NCBI RefSeq assembly: GCF_002994745.2 | Contig: NW_020126830.1 | Location: 1-64,000, forward strand | DNA: 64,000 nt | Origin: Rosa chinensis | Lineage: Eukaryota; Streptophyta; Magnoliopsida; Rosales; Rosaceae | Direction of reading: 5' to 3' | Shown here: positions 35,142 to 47,240 of the stretch, one piece after another | How the letters are laid out: the number at the start of each line of letters is the position of its first letter | Numbering within the stretch: position 1 is the stretch's first letter | The notes under the pieces: generated by a model | The model's database searches: none | Seen by the model: only the letters and a program-made list of their open reading frames with translations | Told to the model about the DNA's origin: nothing | Program-made: the position numbers and the translations under genes

Positions 35142-37380
35142 ATGGAGGTACAAGTCTAGGCTGAAAGACTATAAACATTAAGCTCTGCTTGGGAGGCAAC
35201 CCAATTCAGAAGTAGCTGTGAAGGAGTCTACACACGCAGATTTGATTTCTCCTTCCCTATTTCTCCTTCTCTTCATGTTTTCTTTTTGAATTTAGTAGTT
35301 ATTTTTGTAAATCTCCTCCCTATATGCTTACTTGTTTCATTGCATGCTTATAATTGATTACATTGAGGACAATGCAATATTTAAGTGTGGGGGAAGGGAT
35401 TTATACTTTTATCTTGAGTCATATATATTGAAAAATACAAAAAAATCGAAAAATGTCAAAAATAATAAAAATTTTCGTTGCTTTATTGAGTCATTGAGTC
35501 ATGTTGTGGGTGAAATAATTTCTTCATCATAGGCGCATCTATTAAGGTGTGATGTCTAGGTCTGGTTTGGATACGAGAAGTGCTAGCAAAGGGTCTCGTC
35601 CCCTGCTAAACAAGTGAGCTGAGCTCCGCCAAAATCGTTCCCTTCCTTACCTGGTCACATCCCAAAGGAGTTACCGAAAGGAGAAAGGAAATAACCCTAG
35701 TCCCTAGTTAACGTTTGATAAGTCTTTTGTCATTTTGTTTTGAGTCATAGGATGCCCTTTCAACTGTTTAGGATGATTCTATATCTCTGAAATTATGGCT
35801 AAAAGATGATCACAAGATTGAGATGATTTTAAAATGGTATTCTTTGGTTAATTGAGATATATGAAAAATGTGTGCCTTGTAGTGGATATGGATTTCGTGA
35901 CTTTGGTACAGAATATGAGCATGTTAAGATGAGTTTTGATTCATACAAACCCATGTGAGATATTTGAACCATGTCCCTTTTTCTTTGGAGTGAAATGAAA
36001 AATATATTCTTATTTTCTTGGCGATGTTTTGATGATCTCATTATTCATTTTTCATTTGATTGACTGCTTGCCATAGATTAAGTTTGATGGACTAGAGAAT
36101 GCTAGAATTCACTCTTGTGCTTGTTGAGACGTTTTATCAATACATGGCCCTAATTCTGGAAAGGATAGAGGCACCCTAGGAACTACCACCATTGCCATAT
36201 AAACTTGTGCCCCTATTTGTGCCCGTCGTGGGACTCCCTTAGATAAACCCCTTTGAGCCTCCATTAAGCCTTTTCTTTCATCACCCTTAAAATCTTTAAC
36301 CTGAACCTTAGTATAGCTATAACCCTATCCTTTGTTCTAAGAACTTAGTGGAGCTAAATTGAGACTTTACTTGAAGATTTTTGGTGTCAAAAAAATGAAG
36401 ATTGAGAAGAGGTGAATGTTCAAGTGTGGGGGTAGACTTGTCCATAAGAGAAAAATACATGACAAAGCCGAGAAAAAGAAAGTGAAAAAGAAAAAAAAAA
36501 TTTGCACGGCTAAAAAGAAAAAGAAAAGAAAGAAATTTCCATGGATTTTAGTCCCCCATACTTGGTGAGTTTGGAGTTTACTTAGAATTGAAGGCCCATT
36601 ACAGAAAAAATTTGGCCTTTGTCCAACTTACTAGAGATCAAAGGAAGTTTAGAGTGAAGTTTGGGCCCAACATGAAGATATTAGGCCCTTTATAACGCCC
36701 CCATGGGATAGTGACGTTTTTGCATACTTGGTGGATTTCTAGAAGTCTCTCTACATTTGCATGAGCTCTACTAGGTTTTTAGAACACTTTGTTAAAATCC
36801 TTACCCTTCGTTTCTTTAAAACCTTGAGCCATGGCCCCATTACAACCCTTGATAAGACCTTCTTGATTCTTAAGATGGGACAGCCCTTGATGTGGAGATG
36901 AGTTACAAGAGTTGAACCTATGGCTTGGGTCCATCTGTGCAAGTAGTTGATATCTTTCATGAGATCTTTAAAAGAAAAATTTATACATGTGCTTTCGTTT
37001 CTTACATTATGTGATATACTTGCTATCTTTCACATATACTTGAGTGTATAAGCTTTTAAGCATTGCCATGATCTGAGAGAAGAAAGAGTGGATATACCTT
37101 GTGAGGAATTGAATCATACTTGTTTGAAACATGCTTAACAGCAACCATCACCATTGTTCCAACCAAGTCCTACTTGTGTATATGTAACTTATGTGTTTTA
37201 ATTAACTCTCGAATGCCTAAACATTGACTCTTGGTGAAGTGCTAATCTTGGTGTTGTGAAAGTAAGAGATTGCTGAGACAAAAAGTTAAAGGCCAATAGA
37301 GTCTGTTATGTGTCGAGTCTTAAATTTTTGTTGAGTCGTAGTCGTGTTTGTGTTGTGATTTTGCTAAGGGACTAGCAAAA
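35142..37380 (+). mobile_element. 3' UTR of Element I (no env-like gene)
   Basis: About 2.2 kb without a credible coding frame separates integrase from the PPT. A block at 35573-35640 (gaagtgctagcaaagggtct and onward) repeats the leader sequence at 9757-9820. A purine-rich A/G stretch lies at 36470-36535. The last 0.9 kb is matched in reverse by 63085-64000. Some Athila elements carry an env-like frame here; this one shows none. Confidence 0.75.
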
Positions 37381-37398
37381 GCTAAGTGTGGGGGAATT
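37381..37398 (+). other. Polypurine tract of Element I
   Basis: The sequence gctaagtgtgggggaatt abuts the LTR start tgataggagc. The same tract borders A4 in reverse (63085-63102), and a related one borders the LTR-C copies. Confidence 0.85.
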
Positions 37399-40300
37399 TG
37401 ATAGGAGCATTTTAATGCGACGTTTTAACTGCATTTCCCTACATTTTCTGCGCCATTTCCTTGAAAAATCCCTGTTTGGGAAAGTTTCCATTCTTTGATT
37501 GGGAAAGTTCCTTATTGTAGAAAGTTTCCATTTTTGTAGTTTCCATTTCTCATTTCTGGAAAATTTCCATTCTTAGTTTAGGAAAGTTTCTATTTTTTCA
37601 TTTTTAGTAAGTTTCTATTTTTCATTTTTAGAAACTTTCCATTTCTCAATTTTAGAGAGTTTCTATTTTTCATATTAGTTTCTATTTTCACGACCTCCGA
37701 GCTAAAAAGTGGAAATGAATACACGAATGGAAAGAGAACCTTGCGAACGTTAAGGCGAACAAATATGACACAATGGGTCACAGAAATGAGCAGAAATGAA
37801 GAAATAAGCTTTCCTGTTTCAACCAGGAAACCCTGCGAAATGGAGGAAGGCTTACCAAGCAAGTTTCCAACGCAACCATGAAAAAGAAATGGAAAAATAA
37901 AGTGTCTTGACGTTGGAAGATAAAAAGGCTTGAAGTTGAAGCAACAAGGCCCAAGAACCCTACGAATTGAGTTGGATTTTCGGCAAAATGGATCAAGGCC
38001 CATGAAAGCCCATGGAATTAGGGTTTTTGTGACGCAAAGATGTAACCCTAGAGATGTTTTGCCGTGAAAACCAAAGGGAGAAGAGAAAGATGGCGTGAAA
38101 ATCAAGAGGAAAATAAAAGATTACGCCAAGAGATTTTCTACGGTGGAGTTTAAGGAAAGAAATCAAGTCTAGATTCGTCCCCTATTTTCTCTAAATATAT
38201 TGTTGCCGAAATTGGTAAAGAAAATCAGAAAATATCTCTATATATTTCGGCAATAATATATATTTAAGGGATTTAGACTTATTTTGGAGTTTTTTGATTG
38301 GTTGGATGACACACTAGGGCTTACTTGGCAATTTATCATTGGTGGAAGCTATGTGGAGTTATTAAATTAATTCCTTGGGAAAATAAACAGAAAATCACGG
38401 CTTGGAGAGCAAGGAGGCCGTTCCCTAAATATACTCTACACCCTAGACGTCTCAAAATCCACTCCCCTAATTCAGAAATCAGTTTACACGCGAAAGCTCT
38501 CTCCATTCTCTAGTTCATCTTCTGCGTTTTCATGCAAGGAAGGAAGAAGCAAGACCAAGCCGTGAGCATCTCCACCATTCCACCTTGAAGCCGTGCACTT
38601 TGAAGCTTGCTTTCGAGTTTCATTAGTTCATCATTCGAGTTCTTCATCACCATCTCCATTCACGGTGTAATTCAACCTTCTTTCTTGTAATCACTTTTGA
38701 TTCTCCTTGTTTGATTCCGTTAGAGATTGTTCTAGTTAACATTGATGTTTGAACAAGGTTTATATTCTGAAAATTTATGATTGAATAAAGAATTTCGATT
38801 CCTATGTTGTGATTCCAAAGTTGCTTATGTGTGATTGTTCGATTGAATTTGCTTTATTGATATCTCTTGTATGTTAATCTTAATTGGTTCGAAACTTTTA
38901 GGGTTTATGTATGAGTGGTGCTAGATTTAAGAACATGATTCAACTTTTTGTGTTATGAACTTAAATCAAAAGTAGTAAAGGTTTTGGACAAAGATCGAAT
39001 TCAATTGAAAAGGATTGCAATTAGATGAACTTATTCATACTAAGTTGTACACTTGAGTTGATAGCCTTTGATACGCTAAAAGCAAGCGCATAATTTAACC
39101 CTGAAATGTCATCGTTAGTATATAGTAAATAGGGATCGTTCTATTCCGGGGATTGAGGGTACACCTGTAATTGCAAAAACATTAAAAATAAAAGTAAAAA
39201 GTATTATTTACAAAAATAAAAACAGAAGAAAATATATACAAATGAACACAAAAGGGGTTTTAGGATTATTAAATTAAAAACTAAAATAAATAAAATAAAG
39301 AAAATGTAAAAACATATATACACGGGTGGAATGAGAGAACAAAGATCAAAACCGAAACTATGATCAAATTCGATTAAATCCTAATATTGTTCATCTAAGT
39401 CATGAGAAAGGAGTTGATCATGTGAAATATTTGAAAGTAAATAATTTCCCATTTTTTACTTTTCAGTGCTAATTAACCTAAGTAAAAGCACAAAGATTAA
39501 TCATATCAAACATGTAATCAAGCCCTAGAAAGCTAGTCAATCATGACATGTTTAACGCATTAAGAACAAGGAAAGGCTATCAACTCAAGTGTGCAACTTA
39601 GTATGAAAAAGTCCACCTAATTGCAATCCTTTTAATTAAATTCGGTTTTTGTCCAAAACCTTTACTACTTCGATTCAAGTTACACAAAACAAAAAGTTGA
39701 TTTCATGTTCTTAAACCTAGCACCATTCATATCAAAACCCTAAGTGTTTCGAACCACATAAGATTAAATACAAAAGATATCTATAAAGCAAATTTAATTA
39801 AACAAACTCACATAAGCAACTCTCGAATTACAATATAAGAGTCGAAATTCTCATTTAATCATAAAAATTCCAGAAATAATAATTTTGTTCAATCATGAAT
39901 GTCAACTAAAACAAAAACAACGAAATTCAAACAAAGGTTACAAAGTAGAGGTCGAATTACACCGTGGATGGAAGATGAGGATGGATGATTTTCGTTGTGA
40001 TCCTTGAAGCTTGAAAGCAAGTCTTCAATGGCGGATGGTGGAGGAATAGGTCACGGCTCCTTCTTCTCTTGCTTCGGCCTTGCTTGAAATCCGTGGCTTG
40101 CTTTAGAGGATGGAGAGAAGATGATAGAGGCTTACGGCAACAATATGTATTTTCTGATTTTTTCTAAGGTGTGTGGAACCCCTCTCAACGTCAAAGAGGT
40201 GGGTATATATAGGAGCATGGCTAGGGTTCACAAAGCAATCAGAATTTTCCACATAGCTTCAACCAATGATAATTCGCCAAGTAAGCCTTGTGATGTGTTC

Positions 40301-41529
40301 CAACCAATCATAATTCTCTAAAATACCTCCCTAATATTTAATTGCCGAATTTCCTTGAAATTATTCTGATTTTCTTCATGAATTTCGGCCAACATTCCTT
40401 TAGGGAATTTAGGGATGAATCTAGACGCCTTTTGAGCTTTTCCTTGATGCATATATATTTTCCTTCCATAAATATCTCCCTTGAATCTCTCTTTGCGTCA
40501 TCTCCTTGATTATTTCTGATTTTTCACGTTGGCAATCACACCAAATTATTCCTCTAACAATATTTCTTCCTTAAAAGTCTCCCAAAAATATCTCCTTTGA
40601 ATCCTCAATCAATCATCTTAATTCCCACGTTGTCACCTTGTTTTTCCTTAAGTATTACACGGCAAATTTAATCCCCAAGGAAAATATATTTTCCTTTTCA
40701 AAAAAAAAACTCTTCCTTGATTCTCTCCTTGCCATGACATCTTCATGAAGCTTCTCGTTCCATTTATGAACTCAATTCAGCTTATTTATTCCAAAAACCT
40801 GAAAATAGAAGCTTTCTAAAATAAGAAATGGAAACTTTCTTAAACTAAAATGGAAACTTTCTAAAAATGGAAAATAGAAACTACAAAACGGAAACTTTCA
40901 ACAATTAGGAACTTTCCCATTCAAAGAATGGAAACTTTCCTAAACAGAGTTTTATTAAGGAAATAACGCAGAAAATATAGGGAAATAACAGTTAAAATGT
41001 CGCATTAAAATGCTCCTATCAGCCTTTCTATGTGTTTATTGCGTTGAATATGTATGATTGTCTAGCTTTCTAGAGCTTGAATGCATGTTTAATAGGATTG
41101 GTCTTTGTGCTTTCACTTAGATTAATTAGCGTTGAAAGTAAAATATGGGAAATATATCGTTTGCTTTCTAATGTTTCACATGATCAACTCCTTTCACATG
41201 ACTTGAAAGAACAATGTAGGGTTCGTTCGAATTCAATTATAATCTTGGTTTTAATCTTTGTTTCTTACATTTCATTCTTGTATTTGTGTTTTTGTTTGTA
41301 CTTAGTTTTAATTCTTTCTTTTAATTTTCAAAAAACCAAACCCTAAAACCCCCTTTGAATTCGTAAATAATATATATATGTGTAATATGATTCTTTTTTT
41401 ATTTTAATTGTTTAAATTGTCTTACATTGACAGGTGTACCCTCGATCCCCGGAATAGAACGATCCCTATTTGCTTATACTACTAATGATATTTCTAGGGT
41501 TAAATTATATGCTTGCTTTGAGTGTATCA
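37399..41529 (+). mobile_element. LTR-A shared by two Element I copies (split by a solo LTR)
   Basis: It starts tgataggagcattttaatgc after a PPT and ends gagtgtatca before a PBS. It is therefore both the 3' LTR of Element I and the 5' LTR of a second copy. The LTR proper is 37399-39068 joined to 41027-41529 (about 2.17 kb). It is somewhat diverged from A1, consistent with greater age. It contains the 'gaaagtttcc' array (37485-37680) and a TATA-like taaatatac near 38427. Confidence 0.85.
39069..41021 (-). mobile_element. Solo LTR-A (A2) in reverse inside LTR-A, TSD gcctt
   Basis: It starts tgatacgctaaaagcaagcg and ends tgctcctatca (1953 bp), with gcctt at 39064-39068 and 41022-41026. It is oriented against its host LTR, so the two make kilobase-scale inverted repeats. 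A TATA-like gtatatatagg lies near 40204. Confidence 0.92.
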
Positions 41530-41534
41530 ATTTT

Positions 41535-41554
41535 TGGCGCCGTTGCCGGGGATT
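41535..41554 (+). other. Primer-binding site after the shared LTR-A (tRNA-Asp type)
   Basis: It reads TGGCGCCGTTGCCGGGGATT, intact, five bases after the LTR terminus. It shows that a second Element I interior once followed. Confidence 0.92.
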
Positions 41555-42397
41555 GAAAAATCACTTGTTGAAGTGTGAATAATTGTTGGATATATTGTTG
41601 ATTTCGTAAATATTATATATTTGTTCATATTGTGTTCGAAAATTTAGTAAAATACTTAGGTTGTTATCAATATTATTGAATACGAGTTTTATTGTGAGTT
41701 GTAAATTAAAGAGGAATAGGTGAAGTCGTGTTTAGTAATATTGACCTAAACCCCTTATTGGTACCTAGTTCAGGTCCCTTAAGGTTGAGGGCTGTGAACC
41801 CCCGAAAATTTTGTTTAATTTTTAGAATGTAATTTTCGCTAATAAGATTTTCGCAAGGTGATTTAAGTGAAGAAATCGATTTTGGAAATTGTTTTGGTGT
41901 CGAGACCACCTATTGGGCCGACAATTTAGGTTTGGGCCAATGTTCTTTCATTTGGGCCTAAGACGAAGTCAAGAATTGATCTTGGAAATTTCCGACAAAA
42001 AAATGAATAAAAGAAAAGTTACGAGATCTGTAGACCCCCGTACTTTTTCTTGTTATTTTAATTTGTCGCATAACGTATGAAATTACGTATTCGTAAGGTA
42101 CGAATGTATTCGAGATTAGATTAAGATTTTGAGGCCATTAAAAGGATTAAGAAATTAGAGAAAATCCAATTTGGGTCTTGGAAACTATTTTTAAAGTATC
42201 GAGGCTTAGGACAAGCCCGGAAAAAAAAAATTTCCCGAATGGATTCGGTGAAGTGTCGGAGAAATAAGGATGTTTGAAGATGTATTTTCGAATTGGGCTT
42301 GAGGAAATTAAAAGGAAAATGAAAATGATGCAGCCCAAGCCCATTGGCCCAACAGGAGGGGCAACTTAGACATTTCATAATTAAATTTGGGGAGAGG

Positions 42398-42405
42398 TAT
42401 AAAAG
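42398..42405 (+). promoter_or_regulatory. TATA box of LTR-D
   Basis: The sequence tataaaag is preceded by 'ggggagagg' and followed about 25 bp later by a pyrimidine-rich 'cctagcctcttcctc' start-like region. This is the best core promoter in the window by eye. Confidence 0.65.
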
Positions 42406-44827
42406 GAAAACCTTCTCTCAAAACCCTAGCCTCTTCCTCATTTTCTCCCTTTCCTCTCTCTCTCTACCCGAGAGCTTCTCTCTCTACCTCTCGCCGGAAA
42501 TCACCGCCGCCGGCCGCCGTCGCCGGAATCCCAATCCTCACCAAAATTTCCAGATTTTCTTCTCTTCATCCCCTCTTTCCAATTCTCCAACCAAAATCAA
42601 GAAATTTGGCCATCCAACCCTCCAAAAACCTTAGAACCCGAAGCTAAATTGGGGCTTTTTGTGATTTCTTCTTTCCAAGTTCAAATCAAGGTATTATCCA
42701 TCCTAATCTAGCCTCTCTTCCTTCGATCTATACATCTTTCTTATCAAATTCGAGTTTTTGATTTCCATTTTTGATTTTTGGTGCATGAACCCGATTTTCC
42801 CTAAATCAAGAGGCTAGGCTATGGGTTTGGCAAGGATTTGTGGTAAGGATCTATCCATGCAACCTTGTTTCGAGATTTTTGGTTGTGGTATTGATGTTGG
42901 ACGAATTTGTAGGTGAAGAAGGCCAATGAGGAGGATTAGGCCATGAGTTTTGAAGAAGAAAGGGTAAGGAATGGGTTTTGGACAAACCCTAGAATTTTTG
43001 GAATTTATTTGGTTGATTTTGATTTTTGTTGAGATATTGTTGTTGTTGGAAAAATTGTGAAAATTAGATATTTGAAGAGAGTTTAATTAGTAGGATTTTA
43101 TTGGTCTAATTTTCAAAGGATTGGAAATTGGTGTTGAAGATTTTGGTGATTGTTGTTGTGTTATTTTGGCCAAAAGAAAAGAAAAGGAAGAAGAAAGAAA
43201 TGGCTTATTTCTGGAAGAAAATAAGGAAATGAAGAAAAAGTAAAAGTTAAATTAATGATTTTACCTTGGTAAATGGTAAAAAGTGAAGAAGGTAAATAAG
43301 GTAATTCGGTAAAAAGGAGTAAAAAGGTAAAAGTGTAGGTGGAGGTGAAATTCATGTAAAAGTGAAAAGGTGAATAGGAGAAGTAATTGGTAAAAGTGAA
43401 AGTAAAACTTTATTTATAATATTTACTTATTTATTTTTAATAAATAAGATATAATGGTAAATAAAGGAATACTTGGTCAAAGTCAGAGTTAAAGTCAAAG
43501 TCAAAAGTCAACTCTGAGAGTTACCGACCTCGTAAAACTGAGATCGACTCAACTTTGGTCGCTCGGATTGGCGAAAGTTTGCGGAGCGATAAGACGTTTT
43601 CCTTTTTAAGAAAGAAGTAGTTCCCAAATTGGTAAAGGTTGAAAGAAATAATTAATGGCATCATTGAAATAAAAAGGAATTAGTGTACGCGGTTACTTAT
43701 GGTTGATCAATGTTTACCTGGATAATTACTTACAAATTAAGTAATGGTTTAGAAACACGATCGTTAAGGAAGCTTAAGCGGAAAGCGTCAGAGTGTGGAA
43801 TACGCCGCATTTCCAGGTAGGTGAGCCGTCCCTATCTTTTAGTGTTTTCTTGTGCGGTATATGCTTATACATATATTAAGCTGCATGCAAGTACGTTTTT
43901 GGTTGTTCATTAGTCATGCCTCGTGATACATGTGTTTCAGAACTGAAATTGCTAATTACGAAACCGAGGGCTAGACTTGCATGTTGGATACTGTACCTTG
44001 TATGTTATACTTGTGACCTGAAGTGAATGGACCTAGACGCTAGATTCCTAGGGATCCACGGTGTCGATAACCGTGAACCTCCGAGGGGCTGTGCTCCTAT
44101 TTGTCGAGGAAGATTAGTATAGACAGTGAACATCATAGAGACTCAGGGCAGAAATGGACACTTTCGCTACTTGTAGTCAGAAGTACTACAGAGTAGTTGG
44201 CCGGTTCTCGAATTCAGGACGAACCAGGTCGGTCACAGATTTGTTTTATATTAGCCGGCAGGTAAGTATCTCGGAGCTCCAAATTGTGTGAAGCATACTG
44301 CATATGCTTTATAAAACAAAATAAATGTTTGTGGTTGCCTCTTATTAAAAGTATTTTTCGAGAAACGTGCACAATATTATGTAGTAAATATTTTCAAGTA
44401 TATTGTTTTCAAACCTAGCATGGTTGGGTCGGCCCCTATTGGGCATGCGAGGACGAAAGCTCACCCCTACTATAGTGTGCAGGTTTCGAGCATGTGGTCG
44501 GGAAGCGTACAGGGGAGGCACATGGCCCGGCTTGGCGCATTTCTCTTTAGTTTTATCAAAAGGAAGGTTTTGGTCCCTTATCGGATTTTGAAGTAACTTG
44601 GTTATTTATTTTCTCACTAATTCATTTGTTTATTTGTTTTCTATTCGCTCATTTACAAAATTTCGAGAGACCCGTAACCCTGGGGCGCGTCTCTCATACT
44701 TGTTTTCACTTTGTGATTTGTTATTTTCTAAATTGGACTCCTATTGTAAGCCCAAATCTTTTAGCTCACTTTAAAAATTCCGCTTGCGAAAATATGTTGT
44801 TCGGTTGCTAGAATGTTTTGTGACTTT

Positions 44828-46590
44828 TGATGCGGCTGAAATAGCCTCACAATTTAACCCTGCAAAATGTAGTTGTCAGTATAGGATAAGCAGGGATCGT
44901 TCAGTCCGGGGATTGTAGGGTACACCTACACAAAAAGGTCAATTAACAAATAAACGAATAAAATGGGGGTTTTTGAATTTGGTTTCTAATCTACTTAAAA
45001 TAAAAACAAAACAAATAAAATTATCTACAATGATCGACTTCCCTAACCTTGACCAATACCACTAAGAAATTACTAAGTGTAAAAACAGAAAATCCATTTC
45101 AACATGCTACAAAAATGTGCCCATCTTAAATGCCTAGATAACAGCCTAAATGAAAAGCCTCAGCGGATCAATCCACTTATCTGATTCATTCTAATGTAGG
45201 CTTGGATCGGAAAAGTCCTTACCAAGCCTAATACTAACTAATTTTGAAAACACTCAGCGTAATTCTCTTAACTAGTAGTATTATCTAACCCTCGAATCAA
45301 CTCACACGTGCAAATTAACCATTAGACATAGAATTTAACACGTAATTTCCAGAATCGTTTAACCATTGAACATAGTTTTTACCACTTTTTAGAACTAATT
45401 GCTACTTGTTTAACTCAGCGTCTTAACAAATAACAATTACTCTTGGCAAATTAAGAAAAACACAAGAACTCTCACCGTTATTCTAGCATGTAAACTTATG
45501 AACCTAACTCTGAAAATTACCTAAACACGTAAGAGGGCACAAGATTGTAACATGCATCATAAAAGAATTCTCAAAATTAACTCAATAATAACTGAAAATC
45601 TCAAAAATATTAATAAAAAATTCTGAAAATTTCATGTCTCCAATTACACAACTCACAAATTGAAACACACAAAACCGAAACAAAAATTATAAGTAGAGTC
45701 ATAGTTACACTTTGAAGCTTTCCTCAGCGGCTTAGCAACACGGTGATGAACTCGTCTCTGCGATGGTGGTGGAGCGTCCTTGACTCAGCGCCTTAGAGCT
45801 TTGTAGATTGATGGATGGATGGTGTCACGGTCATGTAGGTGATGGAAGTTTAAGGAGTGAATTGGGCAGTCTTGGAATGGTTTTTGGCCAGGAAGTGATC
45901 TTGGCTGGGAAGTGATCTTGGTTGGGAAGTGATCTTGGCTGGGAAGCGATGCCAATTATGTTCTGGACGTTGTCTATTTATAGGGGAGCATTGGTTGGCA
46001 TTCCCAACTGAAACGTCTTCTTTATGGCCTTAACTCCTCTCATAATGGGGCAATTCCTTTAATTTCCAAGTTGAAACGTTTTCTCTTATTTATTTTTCCA
46101 GCTGAAACATCTTTTTCTTTTATTCCTCAACTGAAAACGTCTTTTCTCCTTTATTCCCCAACTGAAAACGTCTTTCTCTTATTTATTTTCCAGCTGAAAC
46201 GTCTTTCTCTTTTATTCCTCAACTGAAAACATCTTTTCTCCTTTATTTCCCTTCTTCATTGCTTGGTCAATATCTTAATGCTTTGTTTTATGACTCCATC
46301 ATTGTTGTTTCCAAGAGTTAACCAGGCAACGTTTCCTACAACAAGCAAGAGAATATCAGAATTTCTAGAGAAAATAAAGGGAAATTAAAATGTAAAGACC
46401 GCAAAAATAGTTGACAGTTAGGAATCCTGATCCAGCTAGGATTTTCATGAATTTTACTTTTTCCGCCTATTTCACTCCAACACTCAACAGACTTTCAAAT
46501 GACTTAATGACTCAAACACTAAACTAAGGGAGAATAAGGCTAAAATGAGGCACATATTATAATATTGTTACACTTTTTTTGCTCCTATCA
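44828..46590 (-). mobile_element. Solo LTR-C (C4) inside LTR-D, TSD acttt
   Basis: It starts tgatgcggctgaaatagcct and ends tttgctcctatca (1763 bp), flanked by acttt at 44823-44827 and 46591-46595. It has more of the 'ctgaaaacgtctttctcc' units (46057-46260) than C1 or C3. It also has a short tandem 'gggaagtgatcttggct' run at 45893-45955. Confidence 0.93.
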
Positions 46591-47240
46591 ACTTTTGTCC
46601 AAGAGTGTTTTGTAAACCAACAACCTAAACTCAAAAGGCCTTGCGGTTTCGGGTTGATGAGCTATCGAGATGTCATGCGTGACATGTCGATTCCTCATTG
46701 GCTCGGAGTCGCGGCGCTGTGGGACCCCCCTCTCGGGTCACCACAAGGGCGGTCTTTATTAACATTCATTGAACTGTCTTCACACCTAGGCCTTTTCATC
46801 TAAGTAGTATAGCCTATGTGGGATGGTGTCTAGGAAGGGGACAACGTCCATGACGGGTTTGGATCCAGAAGTGCTTACAATTGGCCTAAACCACATTGTG
46901 GGAGTAGCTCATGCCAAAATGGATTCTGCCTCTTGTGTTCGCCCTCCCCTACCTGGCCATTTCAGTAAGGTTGCCCAAAGGATGTAGGAGGGACTTTGTG
47001 TCTAAACAACTATACTTGGGCCGCACGTCCACTTGATTTACCACTTGGAATTTAATTTGATATCAATGATATTTATAACAAAAGAAATGTTGTGATGTAC
47101 TAAAGTATATTGGATTAAACATAGTCTTGAAAGGGTAGCTGTTTCAGTCCCATTGCACATCGAGACTCCTTGTTCCCGTACCTAAGTGTTGAAATAATTG
47201 TAAATAAAAGAAAAGAAAAGAAATAATTATATATAATTTC

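Larger units (their letters stand above)
41793..46745 (+). mobile_element. Solo LTR-D with TSD agggc (contains solo LTR-C4)
   Basis: It runs from tgtgaacccccgaaaatttt to tctcgggtcaccaca, flanked by agggc at 41788-41792 and 46746-46750. Without C4 it is about 3.2 kb. It has a canonical TATA box at 42398 followed by a C/T-rich start region (42430-42500) and GC-rich codable sequence (42387-42647), an AG-rich stretch (43170-43400), and 'aaagtcaaagtc' repeats near 43490. The size and layout suit a Tekay-type chromovirus LTR, but the family is inferred because no interior remains. Confidence 0.88.
41555..47240 (+). mobile_element. Leader of a second, truncated Element I copy
   Basis: Bases 41555-41792 join to 46751-47216 across the LTR-D insertion and match the Element I leader (8955-9600), with fuller homopolymers. 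The conserved block TATATTGGATTAA ... GGGTAGCTGTTTCAG ... CCCATTGCAC lies at 47105-47158. The copy ends near 47227-47240 at the broken end of Element E, so gag and pol of this second copy are absent. Confidence 0.75.

Noticed and set aside
35142..37380. env-like gene between integrase and LTR
   Set aside because: Some Athila elements have one, but here the longest frames are under 80 residues and show no signal peptide or membrane pattern.
41535..41554. tRNA-like sequence (tRNA-Asp 3' end complement)
   Set aside because: Only about 20 bases match, without the rest of a tRNA cloverleaf. The position right after an LTR shows it is a primer-binding site. The same holds for the tRNA-Met-like sites at 27315 and 53005.
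42344..42647. Overlapping 86-96-residue frames as a gene
   Set aside because: They sit just after the LTR-D TATA box in pyrimidine-rich R/U5-type sequence, overlap in two frames, and have no recognisable domain.
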